In this document: positions 26,330-34,522 of the stretch, piece after piece
How the letters are laid out: every line of letters begins with the position of its first letter
How positions within the stretch are numbered: position 1 is the first letter of the stretch
Assembly: GCA_046728115.1 (NCBI GenBank)
Contig: JBKPDW010000311.1
Coordinates: 1-40,093, forward strand
Reading direction: 5' to 3'
Origin: CAVSWN01 sp046728115
GTDB lineage: Bacteria > Acidobacteriota > Vicinamibacteria > Vicinamibacterales > CAVVIG01
DNA length: 40,093 nt
The notes under the pieces: generated by a model
The model's database searches: none
What the model saw: the letters and a program-made list of their open reading frames with translations, nothing else
What the model was told of the DNA's origin: nothing
Translations under genes and position numbers: made by a program

Positions 26330-27207
26330 AGGTGTCCCTCAGGGCCGCCGCGGCGGCTGGGCGCGGCGGCGGGCTTGATGCCCTGCCGCGTGAGAAACGC
26401 CATGAGGTCTTTGAACTCGTCGGGCGTGAGCCGTTTGTCGTAATCGGTCGGCATCAGGCTCCTCCGTTCGACGGCATACTTGCGCAACTTCGATTTCTCG
26501 AACATGTGCAACTGCTGATCGTTGCCAATCATCTGGAGCGCATAGCCGTCCTCGTTCAGGAGCACGCCGTCGAAGGTCTTGCCGTCGGCCGTCGTGACGA
26601 ACACCGGCAGATAAGAGTCCATCGCGGGCAGCGTCCGCAGATGCGCGCCGCCGCTGCCGTAGACGCGATGCTGCGGCTTCGTCAGTGCATCGGAGATCGA
26701 GCTGGCCTTTCGAGTGCCGGCGATGTTCGAGAGATCGGGCGCCGTCAATCCACCCTTGCCCGACAGCATGTGGCATGTCCCGCACTGCCCCTTGCCCCAG
26801 AACACCGCCTCGCCGTGCGCAACGTCGCCGGGAAGCGGGTTATCGAGCGCCGTGCCGCGGAGCGAGTGGATGTAGGTGACGACCTTCCAGATCTCGGAAT
26901 CGGGAAGCCGCTGCGGCGACATCGGCGTACCCGAGATGCCGTTCTTGATGATGTTGAACGTCTGCGCATCGGACACGCCGATGTCGACCCGATCGCCGGA
27001 CACGATCGCCGGTCCGATTTCTCCCCCGCCGCCGCCCGAACCGTGGCACGTGGTGCATTTCTGGTTGTAGAGCGCTTCGCCCTCGGTGACCGCCTCGGCG
27101 TTGCCGAGAAACGGATTCGTCGGACCGGCTCCGCCGCCCCGCTGGCTGAGGAGCGAGCCCGAGGACGACACGACGAGTAACACGACAATCAGCAATCCTG
27201 CCCTCAT
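26326..27207 (-). CDS. Exported dihaem cytochrome c
   Basis: A 293-residue protein with a signal peptide (about 1-22). It has two class-I haem motifs, CTTCH (Cys51-His55) and CGTCH (Cys142-His146). Possible axial Met ligands lie in 'GTPMSPQRLPD' (about 96) and 'SLMPTDYDKRLTPDEFKDLM', which closes a third, haem-less cytochrome-like stretch typical of planctomycete/acidobacterial 'membrane-bound dehydrogenase' cytochromes. The start at 27207 is preferred because AGGAGG precedes it by six bases and the leader begins there. It lies between two PQQ dehydrogenase genes, ten bases after one and overlapping the other by four, so it is the likely electron acceptor for both. Confidence 0.9.
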   Translation of the reverse strand: MRAGLLIVVLLVVSSSGSLLSQRGGGAGPTNPFLGNAEAVTEGEALYNQKCTTCHGSGGGGGEIGPAIVSGDRVDIGVSDAQTFNIIKNGISGTPMSPQRLPDSEIWKVVTYIHSLRGTALDNPLPGDVAHGEAVFWGKGQCGTCHMLSGKGGLTAPDLSNIAGTRKASSISDALTKPQHRVYGSGGAHLRTLPAMDSYLPVFVTTADGKTFDGVLLNEDGYALQMIGNDQQLHMFEKSKLRKYAVERRSLMPTDYDKRLTPDEFKDLMAFLTRQGIKPAAAPSRRGGPEGHL

Positions 27208-27217
27208 GCGCCGCCTC

Positions 27218-28786
27218 CTAACGTGACTCGGACAGGCCGAACGCGAAGACATTCGTCCCCGACGCGATTGCGAAGAACTGCTGGCCGTCGACGCTGTACG
27301 TCGCGGGAGCCGCGGTGATGACGTCCCCAGTATTGAAGTGCCACAGCGACTGCCCCGTCTTCGCGTCGAGCACGCTCACCTGACCGAACTGCTCGGGGGC
27401 AAACACGATCCCGCCCGCCGTGGACAGGAGTCCAGGACCGTAGTGATTCGACCGCACGGCCTTGTATTCCCACATTCGCTTTCCGGTCAGGGCGTCGATG
27501 GCTCGCACGTACGCCTGCCACGGCTCGTGCGCGCTTTCGTAGTAGCCGGTTCCCGAATCGGTCGCCGTGCTCGACTGAATCACGTTCACGCCGCATCCCT
27601 CGGCGACGACGACGTAGAGGTAACGTGTGTCGGGACTGTATGTCGGCGGCGGCCAGTTCGTCGCGCCCATCGTCGAGGGACAGGTCCTCGTCCCCTTCAC
27701 CGTCGGATCGTGGCCGGGCGTGACGATGGGGCGCCCCTTTGCTTCGAGTCCGGTCGCCCAGTCGAGTTGATCGACGAACGGAGTGCCGAGCAGGAATTCT
27801 CCGTTGGTCCGATCGAGTATGTAGTAGAAGCCATTACGGTTCGCCTGCAGCAGCAGCTTGCGCGGCTGCCCACGGAACGTCGCGTCGACGAGCACTGGCG
27901 TCTCGAGGGAATCCCAATCGTGCGTGTCGTGCGGCGTGTTCTGGAAATGCCATTTCAGCGTGCCGCTCCTGACGTCGATCGCGACGATGGAATCGCTGTA
28001 CAAGTTGTCGCCGGGCCGTCCCAATCCTGTCCACTCGGGATTCGGCTGGCCCGTGCCGTAGTAGATGAGATTCAATTCCGGGTCGTACGAGCCGCTCACC
28101 CAGATAGGCGCGCCTGCAGGGGTGCCGCCTCCCCATGTGGCATACGCAGGATCGTCGGGCTTCGGCACGGCCGACCACGTCCAGACGTACTTCCCCGTCG
28201 TGGCATCGAACGCCTGAATGAAGCCGTTGGGCCGGTTGCCGCTGACGATCGCCTTGCCGTCGGCGACGAGCGGCGCCCCGCCGGTGATGGCGTATCCGCC
28301 TTCCGACTTGACGTCCCACTTGACGCCGCCGGTGCGAGCGTCCAGCGCCACGAGATGGCTGTCCGACGTGACGAGATACACCTTGTCCCCGTACACGGCC
28401 GTGCCGCGCTGCCGCGTGGAGACGGGAGGCTGGCGCTGATGTTTCCAGATGATGTTTCCGGTACGCGCGTCGAGCGCGTCGACGCGGTTGAAACCGGAAA
28501 TGTACATCACGCCGTTGACCACGATCGGCGTCGGTTCCAGTTCCTCCATGTTGGCGAGGTGGTACACCCACTTCGGCTGGAGCCGCGCCGCGTTGGCGGT
28601 CGTCACTTGTTTCAGCGGCGAGTACCGGTGCGAGTTGTACGTGCCGCCGTAGGTGACCCAGTCCTTCGGATCCGGATTGATCAACGCCTGATCCGGCGTA
28701 CGCGCCTGATCCGATGTGCGCACCGGCGCTGACGCGGCCAGCAGGAGGAGGACCGTGCCCACGATGGCATGTGTCGTCGATGTCAT
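27218..28786 (-). CDS. Secreted PQQ-dependent dehydrogenase (quinoprotein)
   Basis: A 522-residue eight-bladed quinoprotein with a signal peptide (about 1-24). It has Trp-docking blades ('DARTGNIIWKH', 'DATTGKYVWTW', 'DALTGKRMWEY', 'DAKTGQSLWHF') and the catalytic segment 'PHDTHDWDSLE' with Asp290 and Asp292. The Asp-x-Asp arrangement again fits the lanthanide-type signature. The vicinal Cys-Cys of the third quinoprotein is not seen. It has no cytochrome domain, so electrons must pass to a separate carrier, and the dihaem cytochrome c gene follows after ten bases. The TonB-dependent receptor gene ends 12 bases upstream. It probably oxidises an alcohol, aldehyde or sugar brought in by that receptor; the substrate is unknown. 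Confidence 0.9.
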   Translation of the reverse strand: MTSTTHAIVGTVLLLLAASAPVRTSDQARTPDQALINPDPKDWVTYGGTYNSHRYSPLKQVTTANAARLQPKWVYHLANMEELEPTPIVVNGVMYISGFNRVDALDARTGNIIWKHQRQPPVSTRQRGTAVYGDKVYLVTSDSHLVALDARTGGVKWDVKSEGGYAITGGAPLVADGKAIVSGNRPNGFIQAFDATTGKYVWTWSAVPKPDDPAYATWGGGTPAGAPIWVSGSYDPELNLIYYGTGQPNPEWTGLGRPGDNLYSDSIVAIDVRSGTLKWHFQNTPHDTHDWDSLETPVLVDATFRGQPRKLLLQANRNGFYYILDRTNGEFLLGTPFVDQLDWATGLEAKGRPIVTPGHDPTVKGTRTCPSTMGATNWPPPTYSPDTRYLYVVVAEGCGVNVIQSSTATDSGTGYYESAHEPWQAYVRAIDALTGKRMWEYKAVRSNHYGPGLLSTAGGIVFAPEQFGQVSVLDAKTGQSLWHFNTGDVITAAPATYSVDGQQFFAIASGTNVFAFGLSESR

Positions 28787-28798
28787 CGATCACCCTCT

Positions 28799-31700
28799 TC
28801 AGAACAGCAGCTTCAACCCCAACTGGATCTGGCGCATCTCGCCGCGCGTCGAGCTGATTCGGCCGAAGGCGACGCTCGACAACGTCGTGTTGGGCTCGCC
28901 CCAGTTCGGGTGGTTGAGCGCGTTGAACGCCTCGATCCGGAATTCGAGGTACGGCTGACGGCCGAATCGAATCTCCTTCAGCATCGAGAAGTCAAGGTTG
29001 AAAATGCCGGGGCCGATCACCTCGCTACGGCCGGCGGTCCCGAAGGTGCCTTGCGCCGCCCGGGAGTACGCGGCGGTGTTGAACCACTTGTCGACGGTCG
29101 GATTTTCGAGGCTCGTGTCGACGCTGAAATCACGATTCGGCCGGCAGCAGTTGCCGATGTTGGCCTGGTCCTCACCCGCTGAGACTGTCAGCGGGAACCC
29201 GGAACCCAGCGTCACCACCGATGTCACCTTCCACCCGCCGATGACGTTTCCAAGCGCTCCGGTACTCAGATAGCGGCGGCCCGGCCCGACCGGCATGTCG
29301 TAGACGACCGACGTGACGAGCCGATGGCGCTGGTCGAACACCGACAATCCGTCCTCGCAGGAGAGGCAATACGAGTTCTGGGGATTCAACGGGTCGGTCC
29401 CGTTCGTCCGGATGCCGCTGCCGTTGTCCGTCGACTTCGACAAGGTGTAGCTCGAGAGAACGGTCAACCCTTTCGAGTACCGCCGAGTGAACTTCACGCC
29501 GAGCGAATTGTAGTGAGAGTAGCCGACGTTGGCGGCTCCCTGGAAGAGCCCGAACTCCGGGAAGGGAGAGCGCTGCTCCACCGGCGTGGTCCCTGGAACC
29601 GGCTGGTTGGCCAGATTGATCCAGCGCTGAAGCAGGTGACCTTGGGTATGCAGATAACTCACCTCGATCCCGGTCGAGGCGTTGAACTGATGCTCTACGC
29701 TGGCGTCGGCCTGGTCGACGTACGGCGTCTTGCGATCGATCTGGTCCGTCAGGACCAGAGGCCGGACGATGCAGAGTACGCCGGGAGGGGTGTTGCACAC
29801 CGTGGTCGCCGCCGAATTGAGCGGATCCTGCCAGGTGGTGCGAAGCGCCGTCGATGTCGAACTCACCGTGACGCGTCCCTGCAGATTCCTCTGCTTGTCG
29901 AACACGATGTTGCCGATGTCCTGCACGAAGAATCGCCCGGCCCCTCCGCGAACCACCCAGTTGTCGGCGGGATTCCACGCCCCGCCGAGCCGCGGCGCGA
30001 AATTCGTGTAGTCGGTCTGAATGAGGTTGTCGCCGAGCCGGCCGTCGCGCGCAATCTGGATGTCCGGCGAAAACCGGATCTGCGCGTCCTGATAGAAGTC
30101 GCCCAGGCCGACGCGGACCAGTACCGGGTGCAGCGACGGATCCGTGACCTGCGGCGTCTGCGTGTTGAGCGGGATCTGCGCGACAATGGTTCGTTGTGCC
30201 GTGTCGTGCCACGGCGGCGTCAGCTCGTAGCGCAATCCGGCGTTGATCGTGACTCTCGGCGTCACCTTCCACGTATCCTGCACGTAATACGCCTGGCTGA
30301 ACGACCGAAGCCTGCCGACGGCGAGCCCTGAGGCATACGACCACGACGACATATAACCGAGCAGATAGTCGGCAAACGCGTATCCGGTGGCGATGTTGTT
30401 GGCGAAGCTCGCGGCGCCGCGCGCGTACTGGTTTCCGTCCTGGTTGTACCGATCGAACCGCAGGTCGCCGCCGAACTTGAAGAAATGCGATCCTCGCGTC
30501 CACGACAGGTTATCGATGAACTGGAAGTTGTCGTTCTCGTTGATGAACGGCGACTGCGAATTGTCCCCGAACCCCGAAAAACCCGCGATGGCGACCGACG
30601 GCAGTCCCCAGGCGTCGGGCGGTACCTGCTGCGCCAGCGGCACGCCGGCCTCTTTCGCGGCGTCGAACACGTTGTTCAACTCCCCGCCGGAGTGATTGAA
30701 GAAGCGGTTGTAGCCGCCGCGCATCTCGTTGACGAGCGTCGACGTGAAGATGCGGACATTGTCGATGACGAACTGGTGCGCGTTGGTATCGACCTGTGTA
30801 CCGTTGAGCACGAGGCCGCCCACATACTCCCCTTCACCGGTCCAGCTGTAGCGGCCGTACCACGTCGACTTCTGACTCGCGTTGAAATCGACGCGCGACG
30901 TGAACTGGTTCTTGTCGGTGTGGTTCTGGTTCACTGCGAGATAGTTGTTCGCGAGGCTCGTCGTCGGCTGGTTCGGGGCGGGGTAATAGTTCAACAGGTT
31001 GAGCGCAATCGGGTCGATGCGATTCTGCGGCAGAACGTTTCCCGGAAACGGCGTTCCGGTGAGCGGATCTCTGAGAGCCGTCCTGATCTCCGAGAAGTTG
31101 CCGTTCCGCATCGCGACCGACGGAACGCTGTAGTACGTCTGTTTCTGGTTCCGCAGCCGAAATCCCTCGTAATTGGTCAGGAAGAACAGCCGGTCGCGGC
31201 CGTCCATGACGCGCGGGATCTCCACCGGCCCGCCCAACGTGAACCCGTACTGATTCCAGTTGAACGGGCTCGTCGCCGGCACCGTCCCGCCGAAACCGTA
31301 CGGCCGCGCGTCGAACTTGTCGTGGCGGATGAACTCGAAGACCGATCCGTGGAACGTGTTCGTGCCGCTCTTGGTCGTGACGCTCACCTGACCGAGGGAA
31401 CGTCCGAGCTCGGCCGAGTAGACGCCGCTCTGCACCTTGAACTCCTGCAGCGCGTCGATGGACGGCAGGAAGATATAGGAGTTGAAGTTCACGTCCGTGT
31501 TGTTGATGCCGTCGAGCGTGAAGTAATTCCATTCGTTGCGACCGCCGCCGATCGAGATCTGCTGCCGCGATCGCTCTCCTCCCTGCCGCGTCGTGGACGT
31601 GCCGCTGTCCGCGAAGCTCGCCGACACGTTCGGGGTGAGCTCGACCATGCGGAGAAAGTTCCGGCCGTTGAGCGGCAGTTCGACGATGCGCTGGTTGTCG

Positions 31701-32104
31701 ATGACGGTGCCGAGCACGCCGTCGGTGGTGTTGATGATCGGGGCGCTCGCCACCGCCTCGACTGTCTCGCTCAGCACGCCCAGCTCCAGACGAACATCGA
31801 GACGGATTGTCTGCTGCGTCTGAAGCTCGATCCGATTCCGTTGGGCGCTGTTGAAGCCGTCCATTTCCACCTTGAGTGTGTAAATGCCAGGCTGAAGGTT
31901 CGGGAAGACGTAGACACCCGAGGCGTTTGCCTGCTGGCTGACATTGGCCCCGGTTTGCGTATTCGTCACGGTGATCGACGCCCCGATCAGAACGCCGCCG
32001 GACGAATCAGTGACGATGCCGGTAATCTGCCCGAAGGTTTGCGCTGACGCGAAATCGGCGGCAAGCAGCACAGAGACGACAATCCACAGGACCCGTCTGC
32101 ACAT
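28799..32104 (-). CDS. TonB-dependent receptor, Oar-like, of the PQQ operon
   Basis: A 1101-residue outer-membrane receptor. It has a signal peptide (about 1-22, ending ASAQ), a carboxypeptidase-regulatory domain ('QITGIVTDSSGGVLIGASIT', about 25-110), a plug with 'IVELPLNGRNFLRMVELTPN' and 'FTLDGINNTD', and a barrel ending 'IQLGLKLLF'. A GGGGGAGG sequence lies just upstream of the ATG at 32104. It starts the enzyme part of the long minus-strand operon, 68 bases after the response regulator gene and 12 bases before a PQQ dehydrogenase. It is therefore the probable importer of that pathway's substrate. Its sequence is close to the receptor at 7511-10858, which suggests duplication. Confidence 0.94.
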   Translation of the reverse strand: MCRRVLWIVVSVLLAADFASAQTFGQITGIVTDSSGGVLIGASITVTNTQTGANVSQQANASGVYVFPNLQPGIYTLKVEMDGFNSAQRNRIELQTQQTIRLDVRLELGVLSETVEAVASAPIINTTDGVLGTVIDNQRIVELPLNGRNFLRMVELTPNVSASFADSGTSTTRQGGERSRQQISIGGGRNEWNYFTLDGINNTDVNFNSYIFLPSIDALQEFKVQSGVYSAELGRSLGQVSVTTKSGTNTFHGSVFEFIRHDKFDARPYGFGGTVPATSPFNWNQYGFTLGGPVEIPRVMDGRDRLFFLTNYEGFRLRNQKQTYYSVPSVAMRNGNFSEIRTALRDPLTGTPFPGNVLPQNRIDPIALNLLNYYPAPNQPTTSLANNYLAVNQNHTDKNQFTSRVDFNASQKSTWYGRYSWTGEGEYVGGLVLNGTQVDTNAHQFVIDNVRIFTSTLVNEMRGGYNRFFNHSGGELNNVFDAAKEAGVPLAQQVPPDAWGLPSVAIAGFSGFGDNSQSPFINENDNFQFIDNLSWTRGSHFFKFGGDLRFDRYNQDGNQYARGAASFANNIATGYAFADYLLGYMSSWSYASGLAVGRLRSFSQAYYVQDTWKVTPRVTINAGLRYELTPPWHDTAQRTIVAQIPLNTQTPQVTDPSLHPVLVRVGLGDFYQDAQIRFSPDIQIARDGRLGDNLIQTDYTNFAPRLGGAWNPADNWVVRGGAGRFFVQDIGNIVFDKQRNLQGRVTVSSTSTALRTTWQDPLNSAATTVCNTPPGVLCIVRPLVLTDQIDRKTPYVDQADASVEHQFNASTGIEVSYLHTQGHLLQRWINLANQPVPGTTPVEQRSPFPEFGLFQGAANVGYSHYNSLGVKFTRRYSKGLTVLSSYTLSKSTDNGSGIRTNGTDPLNPQNSYCLSCEDGLSVFDQRHRLVTSVVYDMPVGPGRRYLSTGALGNVIGGWKVTSVVTLGSGFPLTVSAGEDQANIGNCCRPNRDFSVDTSLENPTVDKWFNTAAYSRAAQGTFGTAGRSEVIGPGIFNLDFSMLKEIRFGRQPYLEFRIEAFNALNHPNWGEPNTTLSSVAFGRISSTRGEMRQIQLGLKLLF

Positions 32105-32136
32105 ACATCCTCCCCCGGCTGTCGTGAAGTGGGCAG

Positions 32137-32183
32137 ACTATAGCAGCAGGACTCGCCGCAAATTGTGACCAATTAAGACAATT
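32137..32183 (-). promoter_or_regulatory. Candidate activator-dependent promoter with phased AATT boxes
   Basis: On the minus strand a TATAGT element (32137-32142) lies about 33 bases before the receptor ATG. No good -35 hexamer occurs at 16-18 bases. Where it should be, AATT occurs at 32161-32164, 32171-32174 and 32180-32183, spaced ten and nine bases, within an otherwise GC-rich region. Phased direct repeats replacing the -35 element are typical of OmpR-type activation, and the regulator gene ends at 32173 inside this region. This is a prediction. Confidence 0.4.
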
Positions 32184-32847
32184 GCAATGCATACCCTTCA
32201 CCGTACGCAGTGATGAGGTATCGCGGCCGCTTCGTGTCCGGCTCGATCTTCTCGCGCAGCCGTGCGATCGCGCGATCGACCGAGCGTATCGTCCCCGGAG
32301 AAATCGAGCCCCAGACCTGATTGATGAGCTGATCGCGATGGACGGTGCGATTGGCGCGCTCGGCGAGAAACTGCAGGATTTCGAATTCGCGGTTCGTGAG
32401 CAGAATCGTGCCGGCCGGACCGGTCGCCACGCGGCGGGTGAAATCGACCGTCACCGCGCCCAGTTTGATCACGTCGACGACGCTCGACGTCCGGCGGAGC
32501 ACGGCGCGGATTCGCGCGAGCAGCTCCTGCATGTCGAACGGCTTCGTGATGTAATCGTCGGCGCCCGCCTCGAGTCCTCGCAGCTTGTCGACCTGCAGAC
32601 CGCGGGCCGACAGGAAAATGATCGGCACCTTCCGCGAGTGTCTGATCATCGGTACCAAGTCGAACCCGCTCGCCTTCGGCAACATCACGTCGAGCAGCAC
32701 TAGATCCGGCATGAGCGCGTCTGCCTGGCGAAGGGCCTCGTCTGCGTCGACCGCGCACTCGACGTCGAAGCCCTCGATGACCAGCTTGTCCCGAATCACC
32801 TCGGAGAGGGCGTCATCATCGTCGACGATCAGAATCCGTCTCGACAT
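32173..32847 (-). CDS. OmpR-family response regulator
   Basis: A 224-residue two-component regulator. The receiver has the acidic cluster at 9-12 ('ILIVDDDD'), the phospho-acceptor Asp53 ('LVLLDVMLP'), Ser80 and Lys102 ('TKPF'). The C-terminal winged helix spans about 125-222 ('LTNREFEILQFLAERANRTV', 'SVDRAIARLREKIEPD', 'YLITAYGEGY'). All receiver residues are intact. Its start is one base from the stop of the histidine kinase gene, making the pair clear partners. It precedes the TonB-dependent receptor by 68 bases on the same strand, so control of the PQQ operon is likely. Autoregulation through read-through is also possible. Confidence 0.93.
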   Translation of the reverse strand: MSRRILIVDDDDALSEVIRDKLVIEGFDVECAVDADEALRQADALMPDLVLLDVMLPKASGFDLVPMIRHSRKVPIIFLSARGLQVDKLRGLEAGADDYITKPFDMQELLARIRAVLRRTSSVVDVIKLGAVTVDFTRRVATGPAGTILLTNREFEILQFLAERANRTVHRDQLINQVWGSISPGTIRSVDRAIARLREKIEPDTKRPRYLITAYGEGYALQLS

Positions 32848-32848
32848 A

Positions 32849-34522
32849 TCACGTCTGCCAGCTGGGAATCCGCAGCGTCAGCGTGGTCCCGCGTCCGACG
32901 TGGCTTCTGAGAAGCAGGATGCCTTTGTGGTCGACCGCGATTCTATGAATGATCGCGAGCCCGAGCCCGATGCCCTCCCCTCTCGCCGACCGGCCTCTCA
33001 CGAACCGGCGGCGAACGCCCGCCAGTTCGTCGTCCGGAATTCCAGGCCCGCCGTCGGCCACTTCGATAACGACGTCGCTCTCGTCCGCGAACGCGGAGAT
33101 CCGGACCCACCCCGCTGCCGATCCGTGGCGGATGGCGTTGTCGATCGCGTTGTCGAGCGCGAGCACGATCGCGGTGCGGTCGGCTCGAATCGGCGGCAAC
33201 CCATGACTGAGGTGGACGTCGATGCGCAGATGCTCGCCGTCGGTGATATGCCGGAAGCTCCGGAGGGCATCGTCGACGAGCTCCTCGACCTGCAGCGGCT
33301 GGAACGAGTACACCTCGGTCGTGTCGGTGACGCGCGCGTACGTGAGGATGTTCGTCACCAGCCGCGTGAGTCGATATCCCTGCTCGATGAGCAGCTCGCC
33401 GTAACGTTTAACATTGACTTTCGGCCTCGTCTCGTTCTCCGCGAGCATCTCGCCGATCGCGCGAACGGTCGCGAGCGGACTCTTCAGCTCATGCGTCATG
33501 CTCGAGACGAAATCCCATCGCAGCGCCTCGAGCTCCCTGTGCTTGCGCGACGCGATCAGCGCCACCATGAGCCCGATCCATAGCGTCACCGCGCCGGACA
33601 CGATGAGGACGACCGCCTGTCGCGAGCTCTCGACCGACGCCACGACGAACGCATCGTCGCCGGCGCTCACCGTCAAGGTCCATGATGGCAACTCCGCGCC
33701 TGCGCGCGTCTTGAACGCAGCCAGCGCGTGATCGAAAAACGTCGGCGCGAAGGTTTGAGTCGCCGACCCTGGATACCGCCCGGCCCCGTGGCCGCGCGCC
33801 ACGATGCCGCCGCGGTCGTCCTGCAACACGAAATCGATGTTCGGCGATCGCGCCGCGAGCTGCGCGGTCTGCGTGATCAGCTCGGAAAAGTAGTGGTCGC
33901 GCACCCAGCCGACGTTCACGATGAAGCCGAACACGCGATCGAGCTGTTCGTGCGCGGAATCGCGATAGAACGCAATCGCGACGGCCTGGTACGCCTTGCC
34001 GTCGATTTGAAATTCAAAGGCCGCGTAGAGACCACCTCTCGCCGTGTAAGCCGAGACATGCTCCTGCAGCACGCGCTCGACGCGCGGACTGCTCACGGTT
34101 TCAACCGGATACGGCGTGACCGGGCGCTGCGGGAGCGCCCACGGCACCGCCCGATCGGTTCTGACGAACAGGAACGGGCGCGGCGCCTCGGCGGACCACG
34201 CGAAGAAGCATTCGGGATAGGGATAGCGCGCAAACGCCCTGGCAACGATCTCTTCGAGGTCGAGCTCGGAATTGAAGCGCACGGACTTGACCTCGGCGCT
34301 GTCGAGCACGTTGGTCTGTGCGCCTCTCATGTCGCGCGTGATACCGGCCGTCAGGATGCGCGCGGCGAGCTCGCTCTGGCGGTCCGCGAGCAGGACCGCG
34401 TTGCGCTTGAGTTGTTTCGCGAGCGACAGCGCGGAATAGCCGAGCGCGAGCACGCCAAGGAAGGCAATCGCCACCAGCCAGAACGACGAGGACCTGACGA
34501 ACCTGAGGCGCGCCCAGCTCAC
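32849..34522 (-). CDS. Membrane sensor histidine kinase
   Basis: A 557-residue kinase with one transmembrane segment at about 13-35 and a second at about 303-325. A periplasmic domain of roughly 265 residues lies between them. The cytoplasmic part has the H-box 'SSMTHELKSPLATVRAIGEM' (His344), N-box 'DNAIDNAIRHG', G1 'DGGPGIP' and G2 'GEGIGLGLAI', so it should be active. The extracytoplasmic domain has no family I can name. The gene overlaps the TAXI-type binding lipoprotein gene upstream by four bases and is followed one base later by the regulator gene. The binding lipoprotein probably presents the ligand to this periplasmic domain. Confidence 0.92.
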   Translation of the reverse strand: MSWARLRFVRSSSFWLVAIAFLGVLALGYSALSLAKQLKRNAVLLADRQSELAARILTAGITRDMRGAQTNVLDSAEVKSVRFNSELDLEEIVARAFARYPYPECFFAWSAEAPRPFLFVRTDRAVPWALPQRPVTPYPVETVSSPRVERVLQEHVSAYTARGGLYAAFEFQIDGKAYQAVAIAFYRDSAHEQLDRVFGFIVNVGWVRDHYFSELITQTAQLAARSPNIDFVLQDDRGGIVARGHGAGRYPGSATQTFAPTFFDHALAAFKTRAGAELPSWTLTVSAGDDAFVVASVESSRQAVVLIVSGAVTLWIGLMVALIASRKHRELEALRWDFVSSMTHELKSPLATVRAIGEMLAENETRPKVNVKRYGELLIEQGYRLTRLVTNILTYARVTDTTEVYSFQPLQVEELVDDALRSFRHITDGEHLRIDVHLSHGLPPIRADRTAIVLALDNAIDNAIRHGSAAGWVRISAFADESDVVIEVADGGPGIPDDELAGVRRRFVRGRSARGEGIGLGLAIIHRIAVDHKGILLLRSHVGRGTTLTLRIPSWQT

